Positions 1-9,010 of a stretch of DNA of 64,000 bases are shown here, in pieces. Position 1 is the stretch's first letter, and the number at the start of each line of letters is the position of its first letter. The stretch lies in the NCBI RefSeq assembly GCF_044923475.1, contig NZ_CP137338.1, positions 186,001 through 250,000 on the forward strand. Reading direction: 5' to 3'. The notes under the pieces were generated by a model. It was not told the origin of the DNA and searched no databases. It saw only the letters and a program-made list of their open reading frames with translations. The stretch is from JAAURS01 sp044923475. GTDB taxonomy: Bacteria; Cyanobacteriota; Cyanobacteriia; Thermosynechococcales; Thermosynechococcaceae. The position numbers and the translations under genes were made by a program.

Positions 1-1988
1 CCATGCTGGAAACGCGGCAGCCCGGATCTCTAGAAACCATTGTCGAACTCAAGAAAAAGGGATATCCGGTAGCCTACGTGGGCGACGTGGTGGGGACAGG
101 TTCTTCCCGAAAATCCGCCATCAACTCCGTGCTGTGGCATGTGGGCGACGACATCCCCTTCGTGCCCAATAAGCGCGGCGGCGGCTACGTGTTGGGCAGC
201 AAAATCGCGCCCATTTTCTTTAACACCGCCGAAGATTCCGGTGCCCTGCCCATCGAGTGCGATGTGACCGGGATGGAAACCGGAGACGTCATCACGATTT
301 ATCCCTACAAAGGAGAAATCGCCAACGCTGCGGGAGCGGTGATTTCGACCTTCGCCCTCAAACCCGACACCATTCTGGACGAAGTCCGCGCCGGAGGTCG
401 AATTCCCCTCCTAATTGGCCGCACCCTGACCGACAAAATTCGGATGGCCATGGGTCTACCTCCCAGTCCCCTGTTTGCGCGACCGAAAGCCCCCGTCGAT
501 ACGGGCAAAGGCTTTACCTTAGCTCAAAAAATGGTGGGCAAAGCCTGCGGGCTACCGGGCGTGCGCCCTGGCACCTCCTGCGAACCGATCATGACCACGG
601 TCGGCTCCCAAGACACCACTGGCCCCATGACCCGCGACGAACTCAAAGAATTGGCTTGCCTCGGATTCAGCGCCGATTTAGTGATGCAGAGCTTCTGCCA
701 CACCGCCGCTTACCCCAAGCCAGTTGACCTCAAAACCCACCACGAACTGCCGGACTTTATGACGTCTCGCGGGGGCGTGTCTCTGCGCCCAGGGGACGGC
801 ATTATTCACTCCTGGCTCAACCGGATGTTGCTGCCCGATACCGTCGGTACCGGGGGCGATTCCCATACCCGCTTCCCCCTAGGCATTTCCTTCCCCGCCG
901 GGTCTGGGCTGGTGGCCTTCGCTGCCGCATTGGGCGTGATGCCGTTGGATATGCCGGAATCGGTATTGGTGCGGTTTAAGGGCAGCCTGCAACCGGGCGT
1001 GACTCTGCGGGACGTGGTCAATGCGATTCCCTACGTGGCCATCCAGCAGGGTACTCTAACGGTCGCTAAAGAAAATAAAAAGAATATCTACTCCGGCAAA
1101 ATCATTGAGATGGAAGGGTTGCCCGACCTCAAGCTAGAGCAGGCCTTCGAGCTGACGGATGCGACAGCGGAACGATCGGCGGCGGGATGCGCGATCGCCC
1201 TGAGCACCGCAACCGTAGCCGAATACCTCAGCTCCAACGTTGCGCTGCTCAAAAACATGGTGGCGCGGGGTTACGGCGATGCCCGTACCATTCTGCGCCG
1301 CGTCCGCAAAATGGAGGAATGGCTGGCAGACCCGCAACTGATGAAGGCCGATCCCGATGCGGAATACGCCGAAATCATCGAGGTGGATCTCGACCTCATT
1401 ACCGAACCGCTGGTTGCGGCCCCCAACGACCCCGACAACATCAAGCTCATATCTGAATGTGCGGGCGACCCCATCCACGAGGTGTTTATCGGCTCTTGCA
1501 TGACCAACATCGGACATTACCGTGCCGCCGCTAAGGTGCTTGAAGGGGAAACTTCCGTTAAGGTGCGGCTTTGGATTGCGCCCCCCACGCGTATGGACGA
1601 GCAACACCTCCGCGAGGAAGGCATCTACGATATCTTTAAAGCCGCAGGCGCGCGCACCGAAGTGCCGGGATGCAGTCTCTGCATGGGCAATCAAGCCCGC
1701 GTAGACGACGGCGTAACGGTGTTTTCTACCTCGACCCGTAACTTTAACAACCGCATGGGCAAAGGCGCACAAGTATATCTGGGTTCTGCGGAACTGGCTG
1801 CAGTGTGCGCGCTGTTGGGCAAGATGCCGACGGTTGAGGAATATATGGAGATCGTCCAGAAAAAGATCGATCCCTTTGCAGGCGATCTGTACCGCTACCT
1901 CAACTTCGACCAAATCGCTGGATTTGTGGATGAGGGGCGCGTGGTTTCGAAGGATGAGGAGGCTAAGCTCCTGGCAAACGTGGGTTAA
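1..1988 (+). CDS. acnB: Aconitate hydratase B, 5'-truncated by window edge
   Basis: This is the C-terminal ~660 residues of the bifunctional aconitase B / 2-methylisocitrate dehydratase, which interconverts citrate and isocitrate in the TCA cycle using a [4Fe-4S] cluster. The frame is open to base 1, and family members are about 860 residues, so roughly 200 N-terminal residues (the HEAT-like domain) lie upstream. The cluster ligands are visible as one Cys in GSCMTNIGHY and two in GCSLCMGNQ near the C-terminus. The ATG at position 3 is internal, not a start. No terminator hairpin is evident downstream. Confidence 0.95.
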   Translation, partial: MLETRQPGSLETIVELKKKGYPVAYVGDVVGTGSSRKSAINSVLWHVGDDIPFVPNKRGGGYVLGSKIAPIFFNTAEDSGALPIECDVTGMETGDVITIYPYKGEIANAAGAVISTFALKPDTILDEVRAGGRIPLLIGRTLTDKIRMAMGLPPSPLFARPKAPVDTGKGFTLAQKMVGKACGLPGVRPGTSCEPIMTTVGSQDTTGPMTRDELKELACLGFSADLVMQSFCHTAAYPKPVDLKTHHELPDFMTSRGGVSLRPGDGIIHSWLNRMLLPDTVGTGGDSHTRFPLGISFPAGSGLVAFAAALGVMPLDMPESVLVRFKGSLQPGVTLRDVVNAIPYVAIQQGTLTVAKENKKNIYSGKIIEMEGLPDLKLEQAFELTDATAERSAAGCAIALSTATVAEYLSSNVALLKNMVARGYGDARTILRRVRKMEEWLADPQLMKADPDAEYAEIIEVDLDLITEPLVAAPNDPDNIKLISECAGDPIHEVFIGSCMTNIGHYRAAAKVLEGETSVKVRLWIAPPTRMDEQHLREEGIYDIFKAAGARTEVPGCSLCMGNQARVDDGVTVFSTSTRNFNNRMGKGAQVYLGSAELAAVCALLGKMPTVEEYMEIVQKKIDPFAGDLYRYLNFDQIAGFVDEGRVVSKDEEAKLLANVG

Positions 1989-2018
1989 ATCAACCTAACC
2001 CTCTGTAAGCTCGACTTT

Positions 2019-2192
2019 ATGAAGATCCGAAAGCATCGACTTGCCTGCCGCTGGACTGACAGCCGATACGCCGTGCTGCCTGACGAGGTACTGAGTCAAC
2101 TAAGGCCAATGGCTGAAGCGGAGTCTCAGGAACTCTACAACCGCTTGTGTTCTTTGAGAATCTCCACTCATACCGACAGGTTGGGTGGGTGA
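2019..2192 (+). CDS. Possible small ORF, 57 residues, unknown
   Basis: An ATG-initiated frame of 57 codons fills most of the 263-bp gap between acnB and the amidohydrolase gene. The product is basic at its N-terminus (MKIRKHRLACRW) and otherwise shows no motif I recognise. It has no convincing ribosome-binding site. It may be a genuine small protein, a relic, or chance; nothing else is visible in this gap. Confidence 0.25.
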   Translation: MKIRKHRLACRWTDSRYAVLPDEVLSQLRPMAEAESQELYNRLCSLRISTHTDRLGG

Positions 2193-2251
2193 GTATGTCA
2201 AGATGGAAAGTACTTCATCCGATAGGCATAGCCTGAAGGGTACAGACAGAC

Positions 2252-3466
2252 ATGGTTTCAACTCCGCTCTCCCCTGACGCGGTCGCTCGAGCGTCCATTC
2301 GCCCTGAAATTCGGGCGCTTCAGTCAGATCTAGTCGCGTGGCGACGGCGGCTCCATCAGTATCCAGAACTGGGTTTTCGCGAACACCTGACGGCAGCGTT
2401 TGTCCGTCAGCGGCTGGAGGAATGGGGAATCGATCGCGAGACGGAAGTGGCTGGAACCGGGATCGTCGCGACTGTCAGGGGTGCAGCCCCCGGTCCCGTG
2501 CTCGCCATCCGCGCCGATATGGACGCGCTGCCGATTTTGGAAGAGAACGAGGTCTCTTACCGCTCGAAGCACGATGGTAAAATGCACGCTTGCGGCCACG
2601 ACGGTCATACGGCGATCGCCCTAGCGACGGCCTACTATTTGTCTCAACATCCCCATACTTTTCAAGGCACCGTCAAGATTATTTTTCAGCCCGCTGAAGA
2701 AGGGCCGGGGGGCGCTGCACCCATGATTGCGGAGGGAGTGCTCCAAAATCCTAAGGTAGACGCCATTATTGGCTTGCACCTCTGGAATAATTTGCCCTTG
2801 GGTACGGTGGGCGTGTGCAGCGGACCGATGATGGCTGCCGTCGAGCTGTTTGACTGCGAAATTCAAGGCAAGGGCGGGCATGGTGCAATTCCGCAACAAA
2901 CCATCGATTCGATTGTGGTTGCCTCCCAAATTGTTACCGCGCTGCAGGCTATTGTGGCCCGCAATGTCAACCCTTTGGATGCGGCGGTGGTGACGGTCGG
3001 CTCTTTCCACGCGGGGCGCACCCATAACGTGATTGCGGATACGGCTGAGATTTCTGGCACCGTGCGTTACTTCAACCCCGAGTTGGCCGCGTTGATTCCC
3101 CAACGGGTCGAGCAAATTATTGCAGGGATCTGCCAAAGCCACGGCGCGTCCTACAAACTGGACTACCGCAAACTCTATCCAGCGGTGATTAACGACGGGG
3201 CGATCGCCGCCCTCGTGCGTTCCGTAGCCGAAACCGTGGTCGATTCGCCTGCTGGCGTCGTGCCCGACTGCCAAACTATGGGCGGTGAGGACATGTCCTA
3301 CTTTTTGCAGCAGGTGCCAGGATGCTATTTCTTTTTGGGATCGGCCAACGCAGCCTTGGGCCTCGCCTATCCCCACCACCATCCCCGGTTCGATTTTGAC
3401 GAGACCGCCTTAGGGATGGGGGTGGAGCTGTTTGTCCGCTGTGTCGAGAAGTTTTGCAGCGTTTGA
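2252..3466 (+). CDS. M20 family amidohydrolase (hippurate / N-acyl amino acid hydrolase-like)
   Basis: A 404-residue M20D metallopeptidase-type amidohydrolase, the family that contains hippurate hydrolases and plant IAA-amino-acid hydrolases; it cleaves an acyl group from an amino acid. Typical motifs are present: RADMDALPI with the metal Asp (about residue 88), HACGHDGH, the catalytic EEGPGGA (about residue 150), the dimerisation-domain GKGGHGA, and C-terminal GGEDMSYF. The ATG at 2252 was chosen because the conserved N-terminal helix (RRLHQYPELGFREH) begins about 30 residues in. Substrate cannot be deduced. It stands alone between acnB and a signalling gene. Confidence 0.9.
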   Translation: MVSTPLSPDAVARASIRPEIRALQSDLVAWRRRLHQYPELGFREHLTAAFVRQRLEEWGIDRETEVAGTGIVATVRGAAPGPVLAIRADMDALPILEENEVSYRSKHDGKMHACGHDGHTAIALATAYYLSQHPHTFQGTVKIIFQPAEEGPGGAAPMIAEGVLQNPKVDAIIGLHLWNNLPLGTVGVCSGPMMAAVELFDCEIQGKGGHGAIPQQTIDSIVVASQIVTALQAIVARNVNPLDAAVVTVGSFHAGRTHNVIADTAEISGTVRYFNPELAALIPQRVEQIIAGICQSHGASYKLDYRKLYPAVINDGAIAALVRSVAETVVDSPAGVVPDCQTMGGEDMSYFLQQVPGCYFFLGSANAALGLAYPHHHPRFDFDETALGMGVELFVRCVEKFCSV

Positions 3467-3705
3467 GCACCCCGCCCCGCTCGTTCCCTGCGGGCATCTA
3501 ACCAATGAATCGGGTCAAAGCCGTCAAATGTTCGCTCTAGAGCGCGACTGGGGATTGTCAGCGGCCTTAGGGAACCCTAGGGCCCAATTTTTCGACCAAG
3601 AAATTAAAATAAGCTAATACCTTCGATCGCTAGCGCTTGTCATGCGAACTTTTAGGTAACTTCTGCTCCTTCAGTCCAAACTCGAACAAAGCAGGGGATA
3701 AGCCA

Positions 3706-5652
3706 GTGCGTCGCGACGATCGTGGCAACCAGAATGCTGAAACGGCTCGGGAGAGATTGCGGTCTGCTCCAAAGGTCTCGCTGCGGGGAATGCTGACCAT
3801 TCCCTTTATTTTGCAAGTCATGGCAGTTGTGGGCTTGGTGGGCTATTTGTCCTACCGTAACGGCCAGCAATCGATTGAAGATTTGACCGACCGACTGATG
3901 GATGCCGTCAGCAAGCGGATCGAGCAAAAATTAGCAACCTATTTAGAATCCCCTCGTTTGGTCAATCAAATGGCCAGCGATGCAGTGCGGCGCGGTGCGT
4001 TGACACTGGACTTAGAGCGTTCGGATCTCCAAAGAGAGCAGTATCTGTGGCAGCAAATGCAATTGTTTCCCAACCTATCCTGGATATCTTTGGCATCCGA
4101 ACGTGGAGACAGTGTTGGCGTTTGGCGGCCTGGAGAGAATCGAGACCTGCAAATTTCGCTCTCCAATCCCTCAACCCAATCCTATGTCACTTACTATGAT
4201 ACGGACGATCGAGGGATCCGCACCGCGCTGCTCAAAGTGGAAAAGCCCGAGTTCGATCCGCGCGAGCGCCCTTGGTATCGAGCGGCGCTCGCGGCGAGAC
4301 AGACCGTCTGGACTCCCATCTATGCGGGTTTCACGCCAGGCACGGTTTCTGTTGCAGCTAGTCAGGCCCTTTACGATCGCTCCGATCGACGGGTTGGGGT
4401 TATCGGAGCCGATCTCTCGCTATCGGGAATCCAAAAATTTCTGGCCCAAAATCCGGTCAGCGCTTCCGGCCAAACGTTTGTGATCGAACGCTCGGGGTTG
4501 CTCGTGGCCAGTTCCAGTCAGGAGTCTCCTTTCCAACGGTTGAAGGGGCAATCTCCTCAACGCGTTCGCGCGCTGGATAGCAAAACGCCGTTAATTCGGG
4601 CCGCAGCTCGATCTTTATTTAAAGAGGTCAAAGACTTCAAGACGATTCAACAGTCGCAAAAGTACTATTTTTCGACTGACGACCGAGGGCAATTTGTCAA
4701 AGTTTTACCATTTTCCGTCAAGGGTGGACTGGATTGGTTGATCGTGATTGCGGTGCCAGAAGCCGACGTGATGGCGCAAATTCACGCAGGCACCCAAACG
4801 ACGGCTTTACTGTGTTTGGGGACATTGGCGGCAGCGATCGCCCTCAATAGTTTGTTGAGTCGCTGGTTGATCGAGCCCGTGGTGGAACTCAGTCAAGCGA
4901 GTCAAAGAATTGCCCAGGGCGACTTTACGGGGCAGATCGAAACGCCAAAAATTCGGGAATTATCGACGCTCGCGGACTCTTTTAGGCAAATGGGGCAGGA
5001 GATCCAGCAGTCGCGGCAGCAGCTTGAAGATTACTCGCGATCGCTGGAACAAAAAGTCAACGAGCGCACCCAGGCGCTCCAGCAAGAAGTCCGGCATCGG
5101 GCCACGGCTGAGGCAGCCCTCCAGGCAGCCAACCAGGAACTGCAGCGCCTCGCTTACATCGATGGGCTCACTCAAATTGCCAACCGCCGCCAGTTTGACG
5201 AACACATGGCCCAGGAATGGCGCAGGCTAAAACGCGAACAACGGCCGCTCTCTATCATTCTTTGCGACGTCGATTATTTCAAGCAGTACAACGATGCCTA
5301 CGGCCATCAGGTGGGAGATGATTGCCTTCGCAATATCGCCCACGCGATCGCTTCTGCCGCTCGCCGCCCGCCCGATCTGGCCGCGCGCTACGGCGGTGAA
5401 GAATTTGCCATGCTCTTACCCAACACTTCCCTAGAAGGTGCCGTCGAAGTCGCCAGCTACATTCAGGCGTATATTAAGAGCTTGCAAATGCCCCATCGCC
5501 AATCTCGAGTTGGACCCTATGTAACGGTCAGTTGCGGGGTCACGAGTACGATCCCCACGGAGTCTATGGTTCCGTTGCAGTTGCTGGCACAGGTGGATCG
5601 CGCGCTCTACCAAGCCAAAAGTGCGGGACGCGATCGCATTGCCATCGCTTAG
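3706..5652 (+). CDS. Membrane-bound diguanylate cyclase (Cache-HAMP-GGDEF)
   Basis: Predicted to make cyclic-di-GMP from two GTP in response to an extracytoplasmic signal. Order of parts: N-terminal membrane segment (about residues 28-50), a dCache-like sensor containing the DPRERPWYRAAL motif, a second membrane segment (about 365-390), a HAMP linker, a coiled coil rich in Gln/Glu, and a C-terminal GGDEF domain. The active loop reads GGEEF and is preceded five residues earlier by RPPD, an intact inhibitory I-site, so product feedback inhibition is expected. The frame is open from TTG at 3637, but I prefer GTG at 3706, which has AGGGG eight bases upstream. The gene faces the YifB gene, with only 23 bases between stops. 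Confidence 0.9.
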   Translation: MRRDDRGNQNAETARERLRSAPKVSLRGMLTIPFILQVMAVVGLVGYLSYRNGQQSIEDLTDRLMDAVSKRIEQKLATYLESPRLVNQMASDAVRRGALTLDLERSDLQREQYLWQQMQLFPNLSWISLASERGDSVGVWRPGENRDLQISLSNPSTQSYVTYYDTDDRGIRTALLKVEKPEFDPRERPWYRAALAARQTVWTPIYAGFTPGTVSVAASQALYDRSDRRVGVIGADLSLSGIQKFLAQNPVSASGQTFVIERSGLLVASSSQESPFQRLKGQSPQRVRALDSKTPLIRAAARSLFKEVKDFKTIQQSQKYYFSTDDRGQFVKVLPFSVKGGLDWLIVIAVPEADVMAQIHAGTQTTALLCLGTLAAAIALNSLLSRWLIEPVVELSQASQRIAQGDFTGQIETPKIRELSTLADSFRQMGQEIQQSRQQLEDYSRSLEQKVNERTQALQQEVRHRATAEAALQAANQELQRLAYIDGLTQIANRRQFDEHMAQEWRRLKREQRPLSIILCDVDYFKQYNDAYGHQVGDDCLRNIAHAIASAARRPPDLAARYGGEEFAMLLPNTSLEGAVEVASYIQAYIKSLQMPHRQSRVGPYVTVSCGVTSTIPTESMVPLQLLAQVDRALYQAKSAGRDRIAIA

Positions 5653-5675
5653 GGCCGCAACCCAGATAGGAACCT

Positions 5676-7208
5676 TTATTGCATGCGGTCTAAAGTCCGG
5701 TACTGGATGGCCTCAGCAATGTGGGCGGTCTGAATGGTCTCGGATTGAGCCAAATCGGCGATCGTGCGTCCTACCTTTAAGATCCGATCCGTTGCCCGCG
5801 CCGAGAGTCCCAGCCGCTGAATGGCCGCCTCTAACAGCTGTCTCGACCCATCGTCGAGACGGCACCACTGCCGCAAATGACGGCTTTGCATTTGGGCATT
5901 GCAGAACAACTGCGGTTCGTCTCGAAACCGATCGCTGGCAGCCTTTCGGCCCGCTAAAACCCGCGATCGCACGGCTTCGGACGGCTCGCCTTCGCTGACC
6001 TGGGTCAGCTCTGAAGGCTTGAGGCGACTGACGCTGACCTGGAGGTCGATCCGATCCATCAGCGGCCCGGATAGCTTGGCCCAGTAGGATTCTCGCTGGC
6101 GGGGAGAACAGGTACAGGCTTGGATCGTATCGCCAAAATAGCCGCAGGGGCAGGGATTCGTGCTGGCCACTAGCGTAAACTGGGCGGGAAAGACCACCGA
6201 CTGACGCGTTCTAGCAATGTTGACAAAGCCATCTTCGAGGGGCTGTCGCAGAAATTCGAGGACATCCCGCTTAAACTCAGTCAGTTCGTCCAAAAACAAG
6301 ATGCCATGATGGGCCAGGGAAATTTCTCCCGGTCTCGGAAAGCTGCCGCCACCCACCAAGGCAGGGCCGGAAGCAGAATGATGGGGACTCCGAAACGGAC
6401 GAGAGCGAATTAAAGTCCCCCGTTCCTTGAGGAGTCCGGCGACCGAGTAGAGTTTGGTGACTTCTAGGGCTTCGTTCAGGCTCAGCGTTGGCAGAATGGT
6501 TGGCAAGCGACGAGCCAACATGGTTTTCCCGCTGCCTGGAGGCCCGACAAAAACGAGGTTATGTCCTCCTGCTGCTGCAATTTCCAGCGCGCGACGCCCG
6601 TGGGCTTGACCCTTGACATCCTTGAGATCGAGGGCGGTATTGAGGGCCTCTCCATCGCCGATCTGGGGTTCTGCCGCCGCAAAGGGGGCGACCGCATCCG
6701 GTTGGTGCAGGAAGTCTGCGACCTGCGCCACCGTCTCAAACCCATACACCTTGAGTCCCGATACCACCGCAGCTTCGCGGGCATTCGCTTGGGGCACGAC
6801 GATCCCCTTAAAGCCAAGCTTGAGCGCTGTTGCCGCAATGGGCAGCACGCCGCTCACCGGATGCAGGACGCCATCTAAGGAAACTTCCCCTAAAAATAAA
6901 AAATCTTCGAGGTGTGTCAGATCGAGCTGATCGGAAGCCGCTAAAATGCCGAGACCGATCGGGAGGTCAAAGCTGGGACCTTCTTTGCGCAGGTCCGCAG
7001 GCATGAGGTTGATCACGACCCGTCTCATGGGAAAGGCGTAGCCCGAATTTCGGAGTGCAGCCCGCACGCGCTCCCTCGATTCTTGAACGGCGGTATCCGG
7101 CAGACCCACAATAATGATGCCCGGTAGCCCGCCGGATACATCCACCTCAACACCCACCCGAATGGCGTTAATTCCAAGCAGTGAGGCGCTCCAAATCCGA
7201 GCAAGCAT
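5676..7208 (-). CDS. comM: YifB/ComM family Mg-chelatase-like AAA ATPase
   Basis: A 510-residue ATPase of the YifB/ComM family. ComM is a hexameric helicase that promotes branch migration during integration of transforming DNA. Visible parts are the N-terminal ChlI-like domain (starting MLARIWSASLLG), the Walker A GPPGSGKT (about residue 220), Walker B ILFLDEL, a zinc-finger-like NPCPCGYFGD...CTCSP stretch, and the C-terminal Mg-chelatase domain. I chose ATG at 7208; two codons upstream is only a TTG. In a naturally competent cyanobacterium it would support DNA uptake, but no other competence gene is adjacent. Confidence 0.9.
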   Translation of the reverse strand: MLARIWSASLLGINAIRVGVEVDVSGGLPGIIIVGLPDTAVQESRERVRAALRNSGYAFPMRRVVINLMPADLRKEGPSFDLPIGLGILAASDQLDLTHLEDFLFLGEVSLDGVLHPVSGVLPIAATALKLGFKGIVVPQANAREAAVVSGLKVYGFETVAQVADFLHQPDAVAPFAAAEPQIGDGEALNTALDLKDVKGQAHGRRALEIAAAGGHNLVFVGPPGSGKTMLARRLPTILPTLSLNEALEVTKLYSVAGLLKERGTLIRSRPFRSPHHSASGPALVGGGSFPRPGEISLAHHGILFLDELTEFKRDVLEFLRQPLEDGFVNIARTRQSVVFPAQFTLVASTNPCPCGYFGDTIQACTCSPRQRESYWAKLSGPLMDRIDLQVSVSRLKPSELTQVSEGEPSEAVRSRVLAGRKAASDRFRDEPQLFCNAQMQSRHLRQWCRLDDGSRQLLEAAIQRLGLSARATDRILKVGRTIADLAQSETIQTAHIAEAIQYRTLDRMQ

Positions 7209-7287
7209 GGGCAATAGGGGGCAATCGAAACGTCAAGTCGGTTGCTTCCAGAATACCTTAAGTTTTAGCCATCAATCGCAGCCAGCG

Positions 7288-8586
7288 TCACTCGGATTGA
7301 GAGACTCCTTGGATTTGCTTTAAGACAATTTGAGCGGCTTTGGCATACTGAGGATCCGATGGCGAACCGATTAATTTGGGGTTATCGGCTAGCGTTTTGG
7401 CTTGCGCGTTGGTCAGAGGAACCGCAACGTCGGGCAGAATGCCTTTGTGGTGGATATCCGCGCCATTGGGGGTGTAGTAACGGGCGATCGTCACATTCAG
7501 CCCCGATCCATCGGACAGCGGGTTGACCTGTTGCACGATCCCTTTGCCAAAGGTTTTAGTGCCCACGACGATCGCCCTTCGATTATCTTTGAGCGCCCCG
7601 GTCACGATCTCGCTGGCGCTGGCGGAGCCGCCATCTACAAGAACGGCGAGCGGTAACTTTGTGACTGCAGTGCGATTCGCTTCATCGGTCGCGCTGCCCC
7701 CATCCCGAACGACGGTTTTGACTATGGCTCCCTCGTCAATCCAGAGGCGCGATACCTCAACCGCCATCGACAGCAACCCGCCTGGATTCTGGCGCAAATC
7801 GAGGATAAAGCCTTTAACCTGCTGCTTTTCAAGGGATTGAATGGCATTCTTGACCTGCTCGTCGGCGTGGTCGTCAAATTCGGCAAGGCGGATATAGCCA
7901 ATCCGGTTGCTGCCTTCCTGCTTCACGGCTGAGGTGACGATTCTAACCTGAATCACTTTACGGGTCAGGGCCACATCAAAAACTTTGGCCCCTGGGCGGG
8001 AGATCTTCATCTTGACCGTGGTATTCGGTTTGCCCCGGATCAGGCCGACGGCTTTTTCAACATCTAAGCCCCGCACGGGCGTGCCGTTAACCGCAAGAAT
8101 CCGGTCTCCCGATTTAAGTCCGGCTTCGAAGGCGGGAGAATTCGGCATGGCTTCAACCACGGTCAGCGCTTTGGTGGTCTTGTCCAACTCCAGCCTCGCA
8201 CCGATCCCCGAAAGTTCGCCGGAGGTTTGTTGCGCGAGCTCCGTAAATTTCTGAGGGTCTAGGAAGCGGGTGTAGGGGTCGTTTAATTTCTTGAGCGCGG
8301 CTCGAATCGCTTCGTAGGCTTGCGCTTTAGAGCTATAGTCTTTGCTGAGGAGTTCGCGGCGCGTGGCTTGCCAATCGCTGTGGTTGAACGTCCCATCGAC
8401 ATAGGTTTTTGCAACAATTTGCCAAACTTCATCGACCAGCACTTTGGGACTGTCCTTCAACCCCAAACTGGGGATGCTATACCCAGGCGGAGGCGTTGAG
8501 AGGACGGTGCTGGCCGTCATCAAACTACTAAGGGAAAAGAAACGAAGGATCCGCAAGGGGTGTGAGGGGTGATTCATAGGTTCCAT
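7288..8586 (-). CDS. S41 family carboxyl-terminal processing peptidase
   Basis: A 432-residue CtpA/CtpB-type serine protease exported to the periplasm or thylakoid lumen. It has an N-terminal hydrophobic signal (about residues 12-32), a PDZ domain (about 115-200, SGIGARLEL through GKPNTTV), and the S41 catalytic core with the nucleophile Ser in GGSASASEI and the general-base Lys in KTFGKGIVQ. Cyanobacterial CtpA matures the D1 protein and paralogues have separate roles; I cannot tell which paralogue this is. Two in-frame ATGs (8586 and 8577) are both possible, and neither has a strong ribosome-binding site. Confidence 0.88.
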   Translation of the reverse strand: MEPMNHPSHPLRILRFFSLSSLMTASTVLSTPPPGYSIPSLGLKDSPKVLVDEVWQIVAKTYVDGTFNHSDWQATRRELLSKDYSSKAQAYEAIRAALKKLNDPYTRFLDPQKFTELAQQTSGELSGIGARLELDKTTKALTVVEAMPNSPAFEAGLKSGDRILAVNGTPVRGLDVEKAVGLIRGKPNTTVKMKISRPGAKVFDVALTRKVIQVRIVTSAVKQEGSNRIGYIRLAEFDDHADEQVKNAIQSLEKQQVKGFILDLRQNPGGLLSMAVEVSRLWIDEGAIVKTVVRDGGSATDEANRTAVTKLPLAVLVDGGSASASEIVTGALKDNRRAIVVGTKTFGKGIVQQVNPLSDGSGLNVTIARYYTPNGADIHHKGILPDVAVPLTNAQAKTLADNPKLIGSPSDPQYAKAAQIVLKQIQGVSQSE

Positions 8587-8755
8587 AGGCTCATGCTCGG
8601 CAAGGCTTTCTTATCGATATAGGATAGTCTGTCTTGGCACGATCGGGGCGTGCGCCTCCCATTTCTCTCGGTCGATTTCTCTCGGTCGAGCGATTGCACA
8701 ACGTCGAGGCGACCTAAGTAGGCTAGGATGGGTCAAACTCTGGAGAACATCGCTC

Positions 8756-8986
8756 ATGAATAATCCTTCGCTGCGGTCTATGCCCCGCGCGCAAAAAGCC
8801 GATGTTTTTCCACCCAATATGGAAGGTTCGATCCTGGGTTGGATCGAAGATACGGGCCGCTTCATGGAACGAGAAGTCGCGATCGATCTCAAATTACTCG
8901 AGGAAGATGACCTGACGGTTGCGCTGATCGGTGGTGACGATTACGGGGACGATGAGGAAGACTTTTCCAATGACGATGAGGATTAG
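8756..8986 (+). CDS. DUF3134 family small acidic protein
   Basis: A 76-residue protein matching the cyanobacterial DUF3134 family in its MNNPSLR start, the central GSILGWIEDTGRF stretch and a very acidic tail (GDDYGDDEEDF...). The function of the family is unknown. GGAGAA ten bases before the ATG supports the start. It is transcribed away from the S41 protease gene and towards argZ. Confidence 0.8.
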   Translation: MNNPSLRSMPRAQKADVFPPNMEGSILGWIEDTGRFMEREVAIDLKLLEEDDLTVALIGGDDYGDDEEDFSNDDED

Positions 8987-9010
8987 CAATCCTTTCGCCC
9001 CCTTAGCCCC

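Noticed and set aside
1134..1913. 260-codon open frame antisense to acnB
   Set aside because: It lies fully inside a well-conserved gene and has no family resemblance or ribosome-binding site; it is a by-product of GC-rich codon use.
3467..3705. Short GC palindromes (CCTAGG, GGGCCC) as a terminator of the M20 gene
   Set aside because: Stems are three to six bases long without a T run and do not form one stable hairpin; nothing else supportable lies in this gap.
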